A stretch of 64,000 bases of DNA, from NCBI GenBank assembly GCA_003586115.2, contig QVOM02000001.1, forward strand, positions 11,675,300-11,739,299, given 5' to 3'. This DNA comes from Salvator merianae (taxonomy: Eukaryota; Chordata; Lepidosauria; Squamata; Teiidae). The translations under genes and the position numbers were made by a program. Shown one piece after another: positions 1 to 13,030 of this stretch (positions are counted from its first letter, which is position 1; each line of letters starts with the position of its first letter). The notes below the pieces were generated by a model. The model was not told where the DNA came from. It worked only from the letters and a program-made list of their open reading frames with translations, and did no database searches.

Positions 1-424
1 TTTATTCACAATTACTTATGCTTCGTAACTGGGCAGATTGAGGTCTCTGAAGTTTAAGTGACTTAGGGTTATACCGTGATGCTTACGTGTTCTCTTAATC
101 GTTCTGAGCAGTATATAAAAGGTAAGATATGGTGTTGAATAGCAACGACTAACACTTACAAGACAGAAGCCCAATCCATTTTTTCATTTATTCCCAGAGG
201 TATCTGAGATTGAAAAGTGAATATCCAATGTAATTCCCTACTCAATATGTCAGCAAATCTGGAAAACTCAGCAGTGCCTGCTAGACTGGAAAAGGTCAGT
301 TTACATTTCAATCCCAAATAATGTTCAAATGACCAAACAATTGCATTCACTGCACACACTAGCAAGGTTAGGCTCAAGATCTTACAAGTTAGGCTTTAAC
401 AATATGTGAGCTGAGAAATACCAG

Positions 425-1603
425 ATGTGCAACATGGTTTGTGAAGAAGCAGAAGAACTAGAGATCAAATTGCCAACATTTGCTGGATTACAGAAAAAAC
501 AAAGGAATTTCAGAAAAACATCTGAATCATTGGCTACACCTTTGACTATTTGGATCACAACACACTGTGGCAAGTTCTTAAAGAGATGGGAGTACCAGAC
601 CACCTTAACTGTCTCCTAGGGAATCTGTATACCAGCAAAGAAGCAACAATTAGGAGCAAACATGGAATAACTGATTGGTCCAAGATTGGGAAAGCAGTAC
701 GATACGGCTGTGTGGTGTCACCCTATTTATTTAACTTGTATGCAGAGTAAATCATGTGAAATGCTAAGTTGGCCAAATCAAAAGCTGAAATTAAGATTAT
801 TGGAGAAATATCAACAATCTCAGATATGTAGATAGTACCACTCTGAAGGCAGAAAATGAAAACAAATTAAGGAGCTTCTTGATGAAGATGAAAGAGAAAA
901 GTGCAAAAGCTGACTTGAAGCTCAACATTAAAAGAAATCCTAAAATCATGGCATCTGGTCCCTTAACTTCATAGCAAATAAAGGGGGAAGAAATAGAAGC
1001 AGAGTCAGATTTTATTTTCTTGGGCTCAAAGATCACTGTATACGGTGACTGCAAGCCATGAAATTAAAAGACGCTTGTTCTTTGAGAGGAAAGCTAAGGC
1101 AAATTAAAACTGCATATTAAAAAGCAGAGACATTTCCTTGTTGGCAAAGGTCCATGTAGTCAAAGCTATGGTTTCCCAGTAATAATATATGATTGTGAGA
1201 GTTGGACTATAACTAAGACTGACCACTGAAGAACTGACGCTTTCAAATTGTGGTGCTGGAGAAGGCTTTTGAGAGTCCCTTGGGCTGCAAAGAGATCAGA
1301 TTAGTTAATACTAAAGGAAATCAAACCTGACTATTCATTGGAAGGACAAATACTGAAGCTGATGCTCATATACTTTGGCCACATAATGACAAGGCAAAAC
1401 TTATTAGAAAAAAACTCTGATCCTGGGAAAGATTGAAGGCAAAAGGAAATGGGACAGCAGAGGATGAGATGGATAGATAGTGTCAGGGAAGCAACAAACA
1501 TGAGTTTGGGCAGACTCCAGAAGACAGTGGAAGGCAGAAGGTGTGCTATGGTCCATAGGGTTGTGAAGAGTGAAACGTGACTGAATGAGTGAACAACAAC
1601 ACA
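425..1603 (+). mobile_element. Bov-B (RTE-clade) LINE, 5'-truncated and decayed
   Basis: The plus strand reads as the C-terminal half of a Bov-B reverse transcriptase followed by the family's 3' end. Recognisable pieces are the stretch around DHNTLWQVLKEMGVPDHL (549-606), VRYGCVVSPYLFNLYAE (698-748), and later remnants of FLGSKIT and of the typical C-terminal domain. The 3' end carries the characteristic 'ccatagggttgtgaagagtg' region and a gaacaacaacaca tail (1549-1603). The reading frame is broken by stops and shifts. The catalytic YxDD box has become Y-V-D-S at 825-836. The copy starts inside the reverse transcriptase domain, as expected for 5' truncation on insertion. Bov-B is abundant in squamates, which supports the taxonomic call. 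Confidence 0.9.
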
Positions 1604-3235
1604 GAAGACAGATGTTTTGGGGGGCTCTTAAACATATCAGGTGTTGCCTCCTAACATCTCCCTAGTAAGCGTTTTAAATCTGTTTCTTGGGAGCACCTCT
1701 CCAATTTCTACAGGCTTTTGTACTTTCATATACTATATATTTGCATTTATATTTTTCACCTTGCTTTATAAGACTGTACCTATTCTAATTTCTTATATTA
1801 CTAGCTCTCTACTGCAGATAATACTTTTTATTGTTTTTAGAACTTTGTGTTTGTTTACTTACACAAAGTTTCTTGTCTGAATGTCACCTCTGCCACAAAA
1901 TCTCTAGCTGGCTTTAACTTGACCACTCTCTGCAGCCTTCATTCCCTCTGACTTACAGTACTGTGAATAATAATACTTCCAAGAACCAAAAAAGTAGCAC
2001 TTAATTCCAAGTTGAACTACCCTCCTTACTGCACTGTTCTGGATTGGAGAAGTAGGTCTTGATGACCACATACCTTCATGCACAGCTTTCTTCTTGCTTT
2101 GCAAACCCAGCTAACCACATGCTGTTTGCATCAGTGCTACACATTGCACAGTTCATACCTGAGGTCTCTGTCTCCCCTCCAGGGCACAAAAGAGAGGCTG
2201 ATCAGGGTTGAAGCCTGCATCAAACCTAATATGTAGGATCAAAACTGGCCTAGACAAGCATTAGAAAACGAAAGTGGGTCACAGAAGTTTCTAAATAGTT
2301 TATCAAATGCAAAGGACAACAGCAAGAATGTCACATTTATTTGCAAAGCTGAGATAAGAATCAATCAGAATGTCCCTGTACCAGCAGGTTGCCCCAGCAA
2401 TGCATTAATGCAACAGAAAAGCCACTATTAACACTTATTAATAGCTTTTTCTCCTGCCCCATATTTTGGAGCAAAGCACCAACCCAAGCTGAAAGGCTAT
2501 ACTGTTTCTGACTAGCCCAGTACACAAATCATCTGCCTGTCATCCCACAAAATGATCACACGCGTGCATTCTTCACTGCACAAACACATACACTCTGCTA
2601 TCAGACATCCTGCTAAACAATGCTTGAAAAAGGCCTGCAAGAGCCTCAAATTCACATCCTTTCCCCTCTTCTGCCAAAGCTTGAAATTTACCCAAGCCTT
2701 AGCTAACACCATTAAAAATGTAACAGCTCTAGTTGTTATCCTAAGGGCATTATTAAAAAGAAAAAGAAAACCTTCTGAAGATCAGTCTAATTGCTGCTTT
2801 TCTTTAAGGGAAGAACATGTAGAGGAGGATGAAGTGTCAATAGAAGTGGAATGGTTTACAATCAACCCATGACATGCCCATTAGCCCTTTGTGCTCACCT
2901 ACAGGATCTGACAAACCAACTGAGTGCCAGTAAACACCCTACCCCTTCTCTGGAGTTCAGCCCCATACGGGGTTGTTTGGAATGTCCTGAAAAACCCCTT
3001 CGCACACATCTTCAGTTAATTGGATGCTGTTTGGCTGAGGTATAAGTGGACCACATGAGCAGATTAACCAGAGACAGGTGATTGTTAGGATGGAGCAACT
3101 ACTATAATGGTATCTGAAGAGAACATGGTGTACAAGAACAGACGGCTTACTCAATCCAATTGTCACACTGGTATTAGTTGAAGAACAGATACAGCAGTAA
3201 TGAACAGGATGCAGAGAATAGCATGTTTCAGTGAG

Positions 3236-3319
3236 CTTGTTAATACTTGTTTTTATTGTAGTAACCTGCCCTGGGACCTCCGGGTATAGGGTGGGATAAA
3301 AATAAAAATAAATAAATAA
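3236..3319 (+). mobile_element. L2-like LINE 3' tail
   Basis: A short 3' end: TTTTTATTGTAGTAACCTG, then a GGGACCTCCGGGTATAGGG block and a (AAATA)n tail. The same block ends the longer L2-like copy at 14185-14758, so I assign it to that family. No coding part is present. Confidence 0.65.
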
Positions 3320-3425
3320 GCCATCTGGTGCTGTAGCAGAATAAGGCACAGCAAAGATTAAACAGAGACAAGTGTCCCCAAATGACTTTTTAATTATCAT
3401 TACCACACTGGGGGGGGGGCTGTTA

Positions 3426-3830
<405 letters not shown>

Positions 3831-4579
3831 CTAGAAGGCACAATTGTTATTTTTGGTTTTGGGTGTTTTTTTTTTAAAAAAAAGAAAGAAAATTCCTCTG
3901 CACTAAATATCAACATTGGTACAGGTTCCTGTGTAGTCTCCTTGCTTGAGCAGCTAGAGTAGCTTTCATTGCAAAACTCAGGAAAAGATTATTTTGTAGG
4001 ATCTTTTCAAATTAATTTCCCAGAAGGGTCTACAGACCTGCTATACTATTGTTTAAAGACTGCTTTTTGTATTTTAATCTTGTATCAACATTGTCAGCTA
4101 CCTAGGGATTGTTATTATGGTAAATAAGTAATCAAACTAATGAATGATGGGGAAAGATGAATAAGAGACTCTGCAGCTGAGCTGGGAACTAAAACCAACT
4201 CTCCATCTATTTATTCATTTTTGTTTTTTAAATTTATATTCCTTTTTAATAACACAACGAAACACAATACAGTATTTAAAAGGAATTATCATACTATTAT
4301 CATGAATTCCAAATGCTATGATTCAACACAATTTCTAGCAACAGCTGGCAACATATGAACAGATTTTTTTTAGAAAGTAAATTAAACAAAATGAAGAACT
4401 CTTTTGAAAAGTCGAATTTAACTCACTAACTTGGACAATAGCTACAAGGGCCTAACAGATCTCAGTGGCAAGACATTCCAGAAAGCAATTGCCACTAAAC
4501 AAAAAAAAATTCCCTGCTTTCTTTTCATACTCCATATGGATGAATGTGCTGTATACAGAGAGAACATAACATTGTGTTT

Positions 4580-4677
4580 GAAGTATGTTAGTTTTGTATC
4601 GATGTTATCTTTATTGTAACCTGTCCTGGGACCTCTGGGAAACGGGCAGGATATAAATACTAAGAATAAATAAATAG
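4580..4677 (+). mobile_element. L2-like LINE 3' tail
   Basis: Second copy of the same tail: TTATTGTAACCTGTCCTGGG, a GGGAAACGGGCAGGATATAA block, then AAATAAATAAATAG. Only the last hundred bases of the element are visible. Confidence 0.6.
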
Positions 4678-5065
4678 GAAGAAATATGAAAGAAAGCAGT
4701 CATGAAAGCAGGGTTGGCTAACATGTGACCTTCAAGAAAGTGCTAAACTTTAAGGATGAGGCAGATCACCATATGTGAAAATTCTCAGAATATCAACTTT
4801 CATATTTTGCAAAATTCATCCAAATTCAGTTGAATTTGGGGGAAACCCCAACAGATCCCAACCAGCCTTGGTCAGCACTAAAAGGGATTGTGGTTGGGCA
4901 TCCACATTGCCCAACCCTGGCACAAAGATACCCAGGTTGTACTGTGAAATGAGACCAGAAACAATTCAGCAACAAGCTTAAATAAAACAAAAAGCCTGTG
5001 CCATAATACAGCCAAAACGTTTATAAGTACAACTGCCAAGCAAGAGAGTGACATTATCCTTGTGA

Positions 5066-5504
5066 GAGAAGGTGAAGGTTTTGCCTTCATCTTCTGCATA
5101 AGATGCCCAGAAGAAATTGGTGGGCCATTTGCAGGGAATCAAGAGCAGGTGAAGGTTGTGCCTTCATCTTCTGCTTGAGAATGCCCAGAAGCAATAGTTG
5201 GGCCATTGTGTGAGACAGGATGCTGAACTAGATGGGCCATGGCCCGATCCAGCAGCATTCCTCTTATGGAGGATAGGTGTATCAATGGCTACGAGAATGG
5301 ATGCCTAGGTACCACCTCCAGGTTGGAGAGACAGGCAGGATGCCTCTAAAGGTCAGCTGCAGGGAGTCAAGAGCAGGTGAAAGTATTGCCTTTGTCTTCT
5401 GCTTGAGAATGCCCAGAAGCAATTCTTGGGCCACTGTGTGAGACAGGATGCTGGACTAGATGGGCTGTGATCTGATCCAGCAGCATTCCTCTTATGTTCT
5501 TATG
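5066..5504 (+). mobile_element. Three head-to-tail CR1-like LINE 3' ends
   Basis: A phrase running from 'caggtgaaggttgtgccttc' through 'gagaatgcccagaagcaat' and 'gggccattgtgtgagacagg' to 'gatccagcagcattcctctt' occurs twice in full (from about 5130 and from about 5360). A third, partial copy starts at 5066. The last unit finishes in CTTATGTTCTTATG, the 8-bp repeat tail expected of CR1-type LINEs. The middle unit also holds the 'ggatgcctaggtaccacctc' segment found reverse-complemented at 38669-38992. The arrangement could come from local duplication or repeated insertion. Confidence 0.75.
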
Positions 5505-5690
5505 CACTCATCCGCATTTTAACAAAAGCTTTTCCTTCCTCTAGGCCCATATTTCATAATCCTACATTTCATGCTATCAGTTACACTGTACCAGTTGTTT
5601 TAAGATAAGGAGGAAAATATGGCACACCAGAAAAAAGCAAGAGTTGAGCTTTGCTACACTATGATGACAAAGATCTTTATGATTTCCTTA

Positions 5691-5990
<300 letters not shown>

Positions 5991-8130
5991 CTATCAAATC
6001 AAGTTTTGGGTTTTTTTGTTTTTAAGAAATTCTACGTACTAGTTCTCACCAACTTGGTGCTCTCCATATATTTAAGACTGTAATTTACATCAGTTATAAT
6101 CAGCAGCATTGATAATCAAACATACCACTAAAGTTACACAAACACTACGAACATGTACAAATACAAAGTATCAATACTCTAGACATGAATAGAAATGTTA
6201 CACTGAGTCCACAACGTTTATAAATGTTAAGTTGCTGAATCCCCATTGAACAGGAAAAACTGTGATTGGGGTGAGCACAAATCTAAAATAGGGGATCTGC
6301 TTGCATCCAGCCAAGCCCTCAAATTGCCAAATTGGCTCAAGAGACTTCATCAATGCTCCCCTTGGCTCTAGCTCAGCTCACCTAACTCAAGAGGAGGTGT
6401 GGTGGGTTTTTTCATGTGCCGCTACAGCTCACTGCTCCCCCTCCAACCCCGTACCTACTTGCCATGCCACACCACTGCCTCCTTGCTTTGTCCCGGCCCT
6501 TTGGCTGCACCTACCTGCCAGCCACCACTGCTACCCTGTTATTCTAACACATGCAAGCTGACTGGGTGCTTTTATTCTTGTTCTTAGATGATAGGTTCTA
6601 ACAGACCACACTGCTCACATGCACAGCATCACTTCTAGGAAAGTTTCTTGCTACAGGTCATGCCAAGCACATGACCAGGAAGTGGCACTATGCAGGAAGT
6701 GGTGCCATGTATGTGCTCAGCATGGTCTACTGGGACCTATAATCCCAGCAAGTGAAGTCATCACTTCCTAGTCAGGTGATCAGTGCAACCAATTGTAAGA
6801 CTCCCTTCCCAGAAGTGGCAGCACGAATGTGCGCACTGCAATCTTCTATAGCCTGAAGTCCTACCATGAGATAACAAGTGCCTAGTCATCTGGTAAACAT
6901 TAAAACAACATTGCAGTTCTAGCCTGCAGGAGGCAGTGGTGTAACTTAGCAGATAGGCAGCAGTGTGGTCCTAATGGGGGAGGCAATTGTGTGGTCTCAC
7001 AAGCAGGTATGGGATGAGGTGGGCAGCAGCACATAGCAGCAGGAGGAAATTGGTATGCCAGTGTTCAGGTTACATGCAGCCTGAACCTTGAACCTCAGTT
7101 GTGCCTTTACTCGAAGGTCAGAAGCACCACAAAGAAGCATATAGATGTCCTAAAGGTCAGCAGGAAGACTGTCTCTTCCCAACCCCTTCGGGAAGAATTG
7201 TGGTCCTTGTCTGAGTTAGCCCCTAAATCCACTAGATCTATCTTCCCCAAATCTTGCAGCAATACTGACTCCAAGCCAGGATCTCGTCCTCCTCTCTTTC
7301 TTTCCCCACTCTTTCCTGCTTCCTTCTCTATCTTTCCATCACAGATAGGCAAAACTCCAGATGACAAAACTGCAGATCACGGAAAAGGGGTGTTTGTTTA
7401 TCCATTTCATACCAGGGATGTGCAAGGAATGGTTTGGGGACATTATCCAGAGAACAAAACATAAAACCTCCAAGAATTCTCAGCATTCTGACCATAGAGA
7501 ACCCCCGAGTGAGCTGAGTGTTAAGGTACAAAGGGTTCTAACCGCTGAGCACATCATTAAAAAGTTGGCCTACCAGGGATTTTTATTTTTTTTTAATCTC
7601 TGTGGATTAGCCCAAAAAGGGAAGAGCAGAAAAAAGATGAAAAAGCAGCCATTGGGACATTCTGAAGACACAGATTCAACTTAGAACAGAACAAATTCAG
7701 AGCATTTTGCACCATTCCAAACTCTGCTAGCAGGATTTTGGAAATGGGTTCACAAATATGAGCAACAACAGACTAAGCAATGAGTGCCTGCCACAATTTA
7801 TCTTCCTACTTGATTTCTTTCCTTTGGCTCTGACTTCTGACCTATCTCTGTCAAAACCCTGCCCTCTGCTATTCCTATTCCCCCAAGCCTTGCATTGTTC
7901 TGCTGTACTTCCCAACGCCATTCATATTTGTGTATATTCATTCTGTAATCTGTTTATGGAACTGGTAAACAAGGCAATCTTCACCCTTCACACACACGAA
8001 TCTGAGATTAAAATGTCAATAACAATGACAATGGTTAGCGTTATACCTCTCCCTAAAGCGAGAGTTGGCAGTGATATTCAAATATGCTATTTCTAAAAAG
8101 CAGCGTTTGCCAACCTGGCATCCTCCAGAC

Positions 8131-8280
8131 CTGTGTTTCTCAACCACAGTTCATGCAGATGCTGTGGGACTACAGTTTTCACCATCCCCAGAATCATTTC
8201 TGAACACTGACCACGCTGACTGGGTGTGACAGGAGTCATATTCCAACAATATTCGGAAGAATTCTGATTGGGAAATACTG
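8131..8280. mobile_element. hAT-like palindromic MITE
   Basis: The left end reads CTGTGTTTCTCAACC; the right end, ATTGGGAAATACTG, is roughly its reverse complement. Between them lie 'gggactacagttttcaccat' and 'ctgactgggtgtgacaggag', typical of a very common squamate palindromic element. TTCTCAACC-type ends are characteristic of hAT relatives. Target duplications were not clear. Confidence 0.55.
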
Positions 8281-8684
8281 CTCCAGATATTCCAGAATAA
8301 AGCTTCCATCAGATGTAAGTTGCTTCATCCTGGCTGAGGCTATTGAAAACTGCTGTTCAAAACATTAAAGCTCCTTGCAGTACAGCCTCAAAAGGGAAAG
8401 GAAGTTCTCTCCCACGTCAAAGGTTTCTCAGTTCTCTTTCTTTTCTCTTCCCTTTTCAGCACACATGGACAAATAATTCAGAAAGACAGACAGATAACCT
8501 TGCAAATGTATAAAAGTTTTCATACTGAATGCAAACACCTCTAATATCAGGAACTCTCATTTAATTTGTCTGCTACCCTGAATGTCAATCTTAAATTTTC
8601 TTTTAATTCTAATGTTATTACCAGAGACCACTGTAATACCCATATTGAAGAAGCCACCTATTGAAAACTTTCATTGATTGATTG

Positions 8685-8887
8685 CAGCAATGGCCCATGA
8701 CTTTAAGGGCAGGTGTTCACACCCCACGCAAAGCACACCATGGCTGTTCGTGGGGCCTCCGTACTGATGCAGCAGGTCACCTAGCGACCTGCTACATCAG
8801 TACGGAGGCACGGAGGCCCCGTGAACAGCCATGGTGTGCTTTGCGCGGGGCACGAACACCTGCCCTTAAAGTCATGGGCCACCGCTG
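8685..8887. mobile_element. hAT-type foldback MITE with perfect 8-bp TSD (copy 1)
   Basis: The 203-bp element is an almost perfect inverted repeat. The left arm starts CAGCAATGGCCCATGACTTT and the right arm is its reverse complement with few mismatches; the arms of about 95 bp meet near 8785 at the tip tcacctag/cgacctg. The element is flanked by ATTGATTG at 8677-8684 and 8888-8895. An 8-bp duplication and CAG ends fit hAT transposons. The flank is itself ATTG-rich, so the duplication alone is weaker evidence here than at the second copy (35019-35208). It has no coding capacity. The open frame across it arises from the palindrome. Confidence 0.85.
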
Positions 8888-9808
8888 ATTGATTGACTGA
8901 TTGATTGAATGAATAATAACATTCATATCCCACCCCTCACTTGGGAGTGAAGGTCCCAGGGTGATAAAAAAAACATTAATCTTACCAATTCACATTCAGT
9001 CATATGATCAAAGTGAGAAGAAGCCATGCCGAAACTTACTGTACTTGCAGTCCCAATTCCAAAACTTATTATCTTGTTAAAAACAGGGACGTGCACGCTT
9101 CTGATTCAAGTGATTAAAAGACCATTCAAGCCACATCCCTAGTTAAAAACTGCCTTTTCAATGGCAGACAAACATCTACCAGGGACAACAAGCTCTAGTT
9201 TACTTGTTGGGATTTTCCAAGTCAAAATTCCTCCTTTGTGTACTCATTTTAAACTGAGTAAGGGTGTGTTTTTAATCACCATAGACCTAGGTGTCTGCCT
9301 TATTTCCAGAAAGAATCTTCAAGGAAGTCGATATTAACATAACATGATATAAACTTTTGGATACGGGAATAAGAGAGGAAGCAATAAGCCCCACCTATTA
9401 GCAGAAATGCATGAAATAGTTAAATCTTGATCTGATTACGGAGGCCAGCAGTGGAGTGGAGTGGAATGGAACAGAGTGCAGAAACACTTTCTGCCCCTTG
9501 TCATTAGGGGCTCACCAATGAGCATTTACACCAGTATTGCTATTGCTAAAGAAGCATAGTGTCTGTGTGCTAGCATGTGTGTTTATCAGTAAAATGCAGA
9601 ATGCAGATCTATCATGACACCTGTCAGAAAGAAAAGGGAAACACTAGATGGCAGTCAAAGGTATGATTTGGGCATTTAAGCTCCATTTCGAAGTATGGTG
9701 ATCTCTCATCCATTCAAGGAAGAAACAAGAAACCCAGCAGTTCAGAAGGCCTCTTGAATATGTAGTGCTCATGAAGATGCTACATTTATTGTACATAAAA
9801 TTGTACAA

Positions 9809-9813
<5 letters not shown>

Positions 9814-9882
<69 letters not shown>
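9814..9882. repeat. Compound microsatellite (CT)n-(AC)n
   Basis: A run of CT dinucleotides (9814-9852, about 19 units) is joined by a single T to a run of AC (9854-9882, about 14 units). The run is uninterrupted and so likely polymorphic. Confidence 0.97.
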
Positions 9883-9884
<2 letters not shown>

Positions 9885-10116
9885 CAATTTGTTCCAGTTC
9901 AAGGCAGATGTCTCACAAGACCAGATTAAACTGTACTTATTTACCACAGTGCTCTGAAGGACAACTAGAATATCAAACCCCAAGCTTGGCACAAATAGAA
10001 CATTGATATTTGAAACTGGAATTCTGTTTACACAATGCTCAAGGGCCCTTTGGCTTATAAACATGCATGGGGTGAGTGGGAAGATCCTATCCCCACTGTA
10101 CAGAGATCAAGGCTGA

Positions 10117-10207
10117 AATCTTGAGTTGACAAATTAGGGATTTTGAAAGCAAGCTTCACAGAGAATCAATGAGACTTACTTCAAAATGTGTTCAAGATCC
10201 AACTGTG
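10117..10207 (+). repeat. Fragment of a common reptile interspersed repeat
   Basis: 'atcaatgagacttacttc' followed by 'tgttcaagatccaactgtg' resembles the widespread sauropsid repeat with a 'caatgggacttacttctgag' core. A second piece is at 59796-59850. The superfamily was not determined. Confidence 0.35.
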
Positions 10208-11169
10208 ACTATTGAACTCTCACAAGATAGCTATAAAAACAGAGCATGGAACAACATGTAATGCATGTTAAGAAAATACTGGCAGCCCCTGCTTCCCTAC
10301 AAACCAGTATCAGGAACGAGTGACATGGATTGGAGAAGGGGCAGGGTGCTGCGTTGTGGTGGTATTTTAACATTTCCCCTGTCTTCCTTTCTTTTCTATT
10401 TTCCCCCAAAATGTCCTTTTTCTTTCTGTCACAAAATTAAAGATGGATATCTGTAAGGTAAAATATGCATCTGGAACAACACAGAACAAGGAAAACAGCT
10501 GTAGGATGACTGAGGGTGTGATCAGACATGCTTAATGAAGTATCCTCTGGGTGAATTTGAGTCTCGAAGGGAAAAAAAATCTTACTCCGCTTTGATGCCT
10601 GGGAATAGGTTCCTCTTCCTCATTTGGGTTTTAATAACACCCAGGATGACTCTTTCTTTTAGATGGATTTGGCAGGAAGCTACATGAGCACAGAGGAGGG
10701 AAATGTAGCCAATCATGCCATGGGAGCAAATGCAGCTGGTGAGCGATCAATCAGGGCCATGGAAAACTGAGCAGATGAGTGGCCAATCAGTGATGAGCAC
10801 TCACTGTCAGGAAAGGTGTTGCCAGACTTGGAGGCAAAGAACACTGAACTAAGAAAAAGTTTATTCTTTAACTGTTAGGCCTTTTTGTGTGTGACTATAA
10901 AAAGGACTTTTTTCTTAATGGGGTGACCAAAAACAAAGCCAGTCTGATTGCACCCTAAGGAAGAGCAACAAGCAGGAGATGAGTTAAATGCCCTTCACCT
11001 CTTCTCTTTTTGTGTATGTTGGATGCAGAGAAGTGTGTACCCTTATAGCTGACACCTGATAAGGGTTTAAAATTTGGTCTCGCACACATACTCCAATCAC
11101 TTGCATATCTTGAATTTCATGACTGTGGTGGCGAGAGACAGGGAGAAATGTAGTGCAGATTGACAAGAG

Positions 11170-12287
11170 AGTTGTAACAAGAGAAAGAAATACTAAAAAC
11201 TTCTTTAAGTACATCAGAAATAAAAATCCAACCAGGAAAATAGTTGGACCATTAGATGACAATGCATAGAAAGGGATAACTAAGGAGGATGCATACTGCA
11301 GAGAGACTAAGTTAATTCTTTGCTTCTGTTTTCACTGAGGAAGTCAGAGGGCATATGCTTGCAGCTTAGCAGACCAGTCAGCTGAACATCAGTTCTAGTT
11401 CAAGTGAGGAAAACCATAATTAAGAATAAAATTAGTGTACACACAGAGAAGCAAGCATTGCTGAAGGAAAATCAGCATGGCTTCTGCAAAGGTAAACCAT
11501 GCCTTACTGTCAATAAGTATGTGGATAAAGACAATCCAGTTGACATTGTCTTTCAGAAGGCTTTTGACAAAGTCCCTCATCAAAGGCTCTTGAAAAAACT
11601 CATCAGTCATAGAATAAAAGGACAGGTCCTGTCCTGGATTGGTAATAAACGGACAAATCTCAGAGTGGACAAGTAAAAAGTGGAGTTCTCTCAAGGTTCA
11701 GTACTGGGACCCATGCTTTTTAATGTCTTCACAAATTATCTAGAAGTAGAGGTAAGCAGTGAGATAGTGAAGTTTGCTGATGACACTAAATTATTTACAG
11801 TCAGAAAATATGAAAGTGATTGTGAAAAGCTCCAGAGAGTCCTCTTGAATTTGGGTGGATGGGCAACCAACTGGCAAAAACCAACTGGAACACCTTCTTT
11901 ACGAAATCAGGCTGCAACGTCTTGGCCTCTTCAGCATTGAAAGATGGCATTTAAGAGGAGACCTGATTGAAGTATATAAAACCATGCATGGTGTGGACAG
12001 ATGGATAGAGAAAAAAATATTTTCTCCATCACACAACATTAGAATCAGGGGGCACTCTATTGGTGGTTCTGCACTGGCCGGTGTATCAGACCAGCAGGCA
12101 TGCAGAAGGGAGGCTTCTAGCATGCTTGCTGGTCCAGCATACCAGTCAGTGTGGAATCATCCTATGAAGGTGATGGGCAGGAGAATTAGAACTGGGAAAA
12201 GAAAGTATTTTTCACTCAGCAGGTCACTGGATGCTGCACTAGATAGGCTATGGTCTGACCCAGCAGGGATCCTCTTACATTCTTATG
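11170..12287 (+). mobile_element. CR1-like LINE fragment with reverse transcriptase remnants
   Basis: From about 11404 the plus strand encodes reverse transcriptase signatures: ENQHGFCKGKPCL, QKAFDKVPHQRLLKKL, QGSVLGPMLFN and KFADDTKLF. The catalytic F-A-D-D is intact at 11773-11784. One in-frame TAA (11674-11676) interrupts it. Near 11880 an internal deletion joins the palm region to the C-terminal end in another frame (RLQRLGLF, RGDLIEVYKTMHGV, RTGKRKYFSLS). The 3' end reads 'gacccagcagggatcctctt' then ACATTCTTATG, the tail seen in the other CR1-like copies. Upstream bases 11170-11400 also fit the same ORF. A palindromic element is nested at 12061-12162. The copy is non-functional. Confidence 0.85.
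12061..12162. mobile_element. Palindromic MITE nested in the CR1-like copy
   Basis: The left arm 'ggttctgcactggccggtgt...agcaggcatg' pairs with the right arm 'catgcttgctggtccagcat...gtggaatc' over about 38 bp, around a centre of about 20 bp near 12110. It splits the CR1 reading between the codons for RGHS and MKV-RTGKRKYF, so it inserted after the LINE. A related half-copy lies at 44554-44603. The target duplication is unclear; TAT or CTAT is possible. Confidence 0.7.
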
Positions 12288-12461
12288 TTAATGCTCTGAT
12301 GGAGAATAGCAAAGGATGTAAAATTATGCAACTTTAAGGAAACTGAAAAGTTCTTCAGCTTCTTCCTTTCAGCAATGCGTATGTTTAATGGGGAAATGGT
12401 AATCACACTTAACACCTCATTACCAAAAGGGCAACTGGCGGTCATAAGTATTCTGGTTTCG

Positions 12462-12545
12462 TATTTTGATTGGTTAATTAATAATTGCTTGTAAACCACC
12501 TTGAGAATATTGTGGAAAGGCAGTATACAAATAAAAGAATGATGA
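12462..12545 (+). mobile_element. LINE/SINE 3' tail
   Basis: 'gcttgtaaaccaccttgaga' and 'gtggaaaggcagtatacaaa' followed by AATAAAAGAATGATGATAATG is a typical L2-related 3' end. Only the tail is visible. Confidence 0.5.
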
Positions 12546-13030
12546 TAATGATAAGCATTGCAATCCCCAGAAGATGCCCCAACTGTACCCTGGAGTACAG
12601 TGACACAGCTACATAATTACACAGCTACCATCTGCTTCTGTATAACCTGTATTATTTTGCATAGTGAGGTGGGCATATACGTTTCAATGTGGATTGAAAA
12701 CCAAAGCAGAAGACAGTCACTATCACCTGAAATCAATAATCCAAAGCTGAAGTGAGAAGATCAAGTAAAACTTTGTAAGGATAGGAGAGGTATTGTAAAA
12801 ACTATAAACTTATAAAAGGCACTTAAAAAGGGCTCCAGAAATTAAATGGGTCAAGCCAGCAGTGCACTGAGGTATTCACACAGTATGGATGCATTTACTA
12901 AATGAACACATCTGACGTGCAGTTACTCCCAGACATACCATCACTTGTGCAGGCCAAATGGAAGAGTGGAATTAAAAATCCACAGCATGTTCTATTCAGA
13001 GTATGCCCATGAGAAGGACTCAAGCATCAT

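Noticed and set aside
9644..10064. Two small minus-strand frames with MCVCVC and REREREs
   Set aside because: Both are translations of the CT/AC microsatellite.
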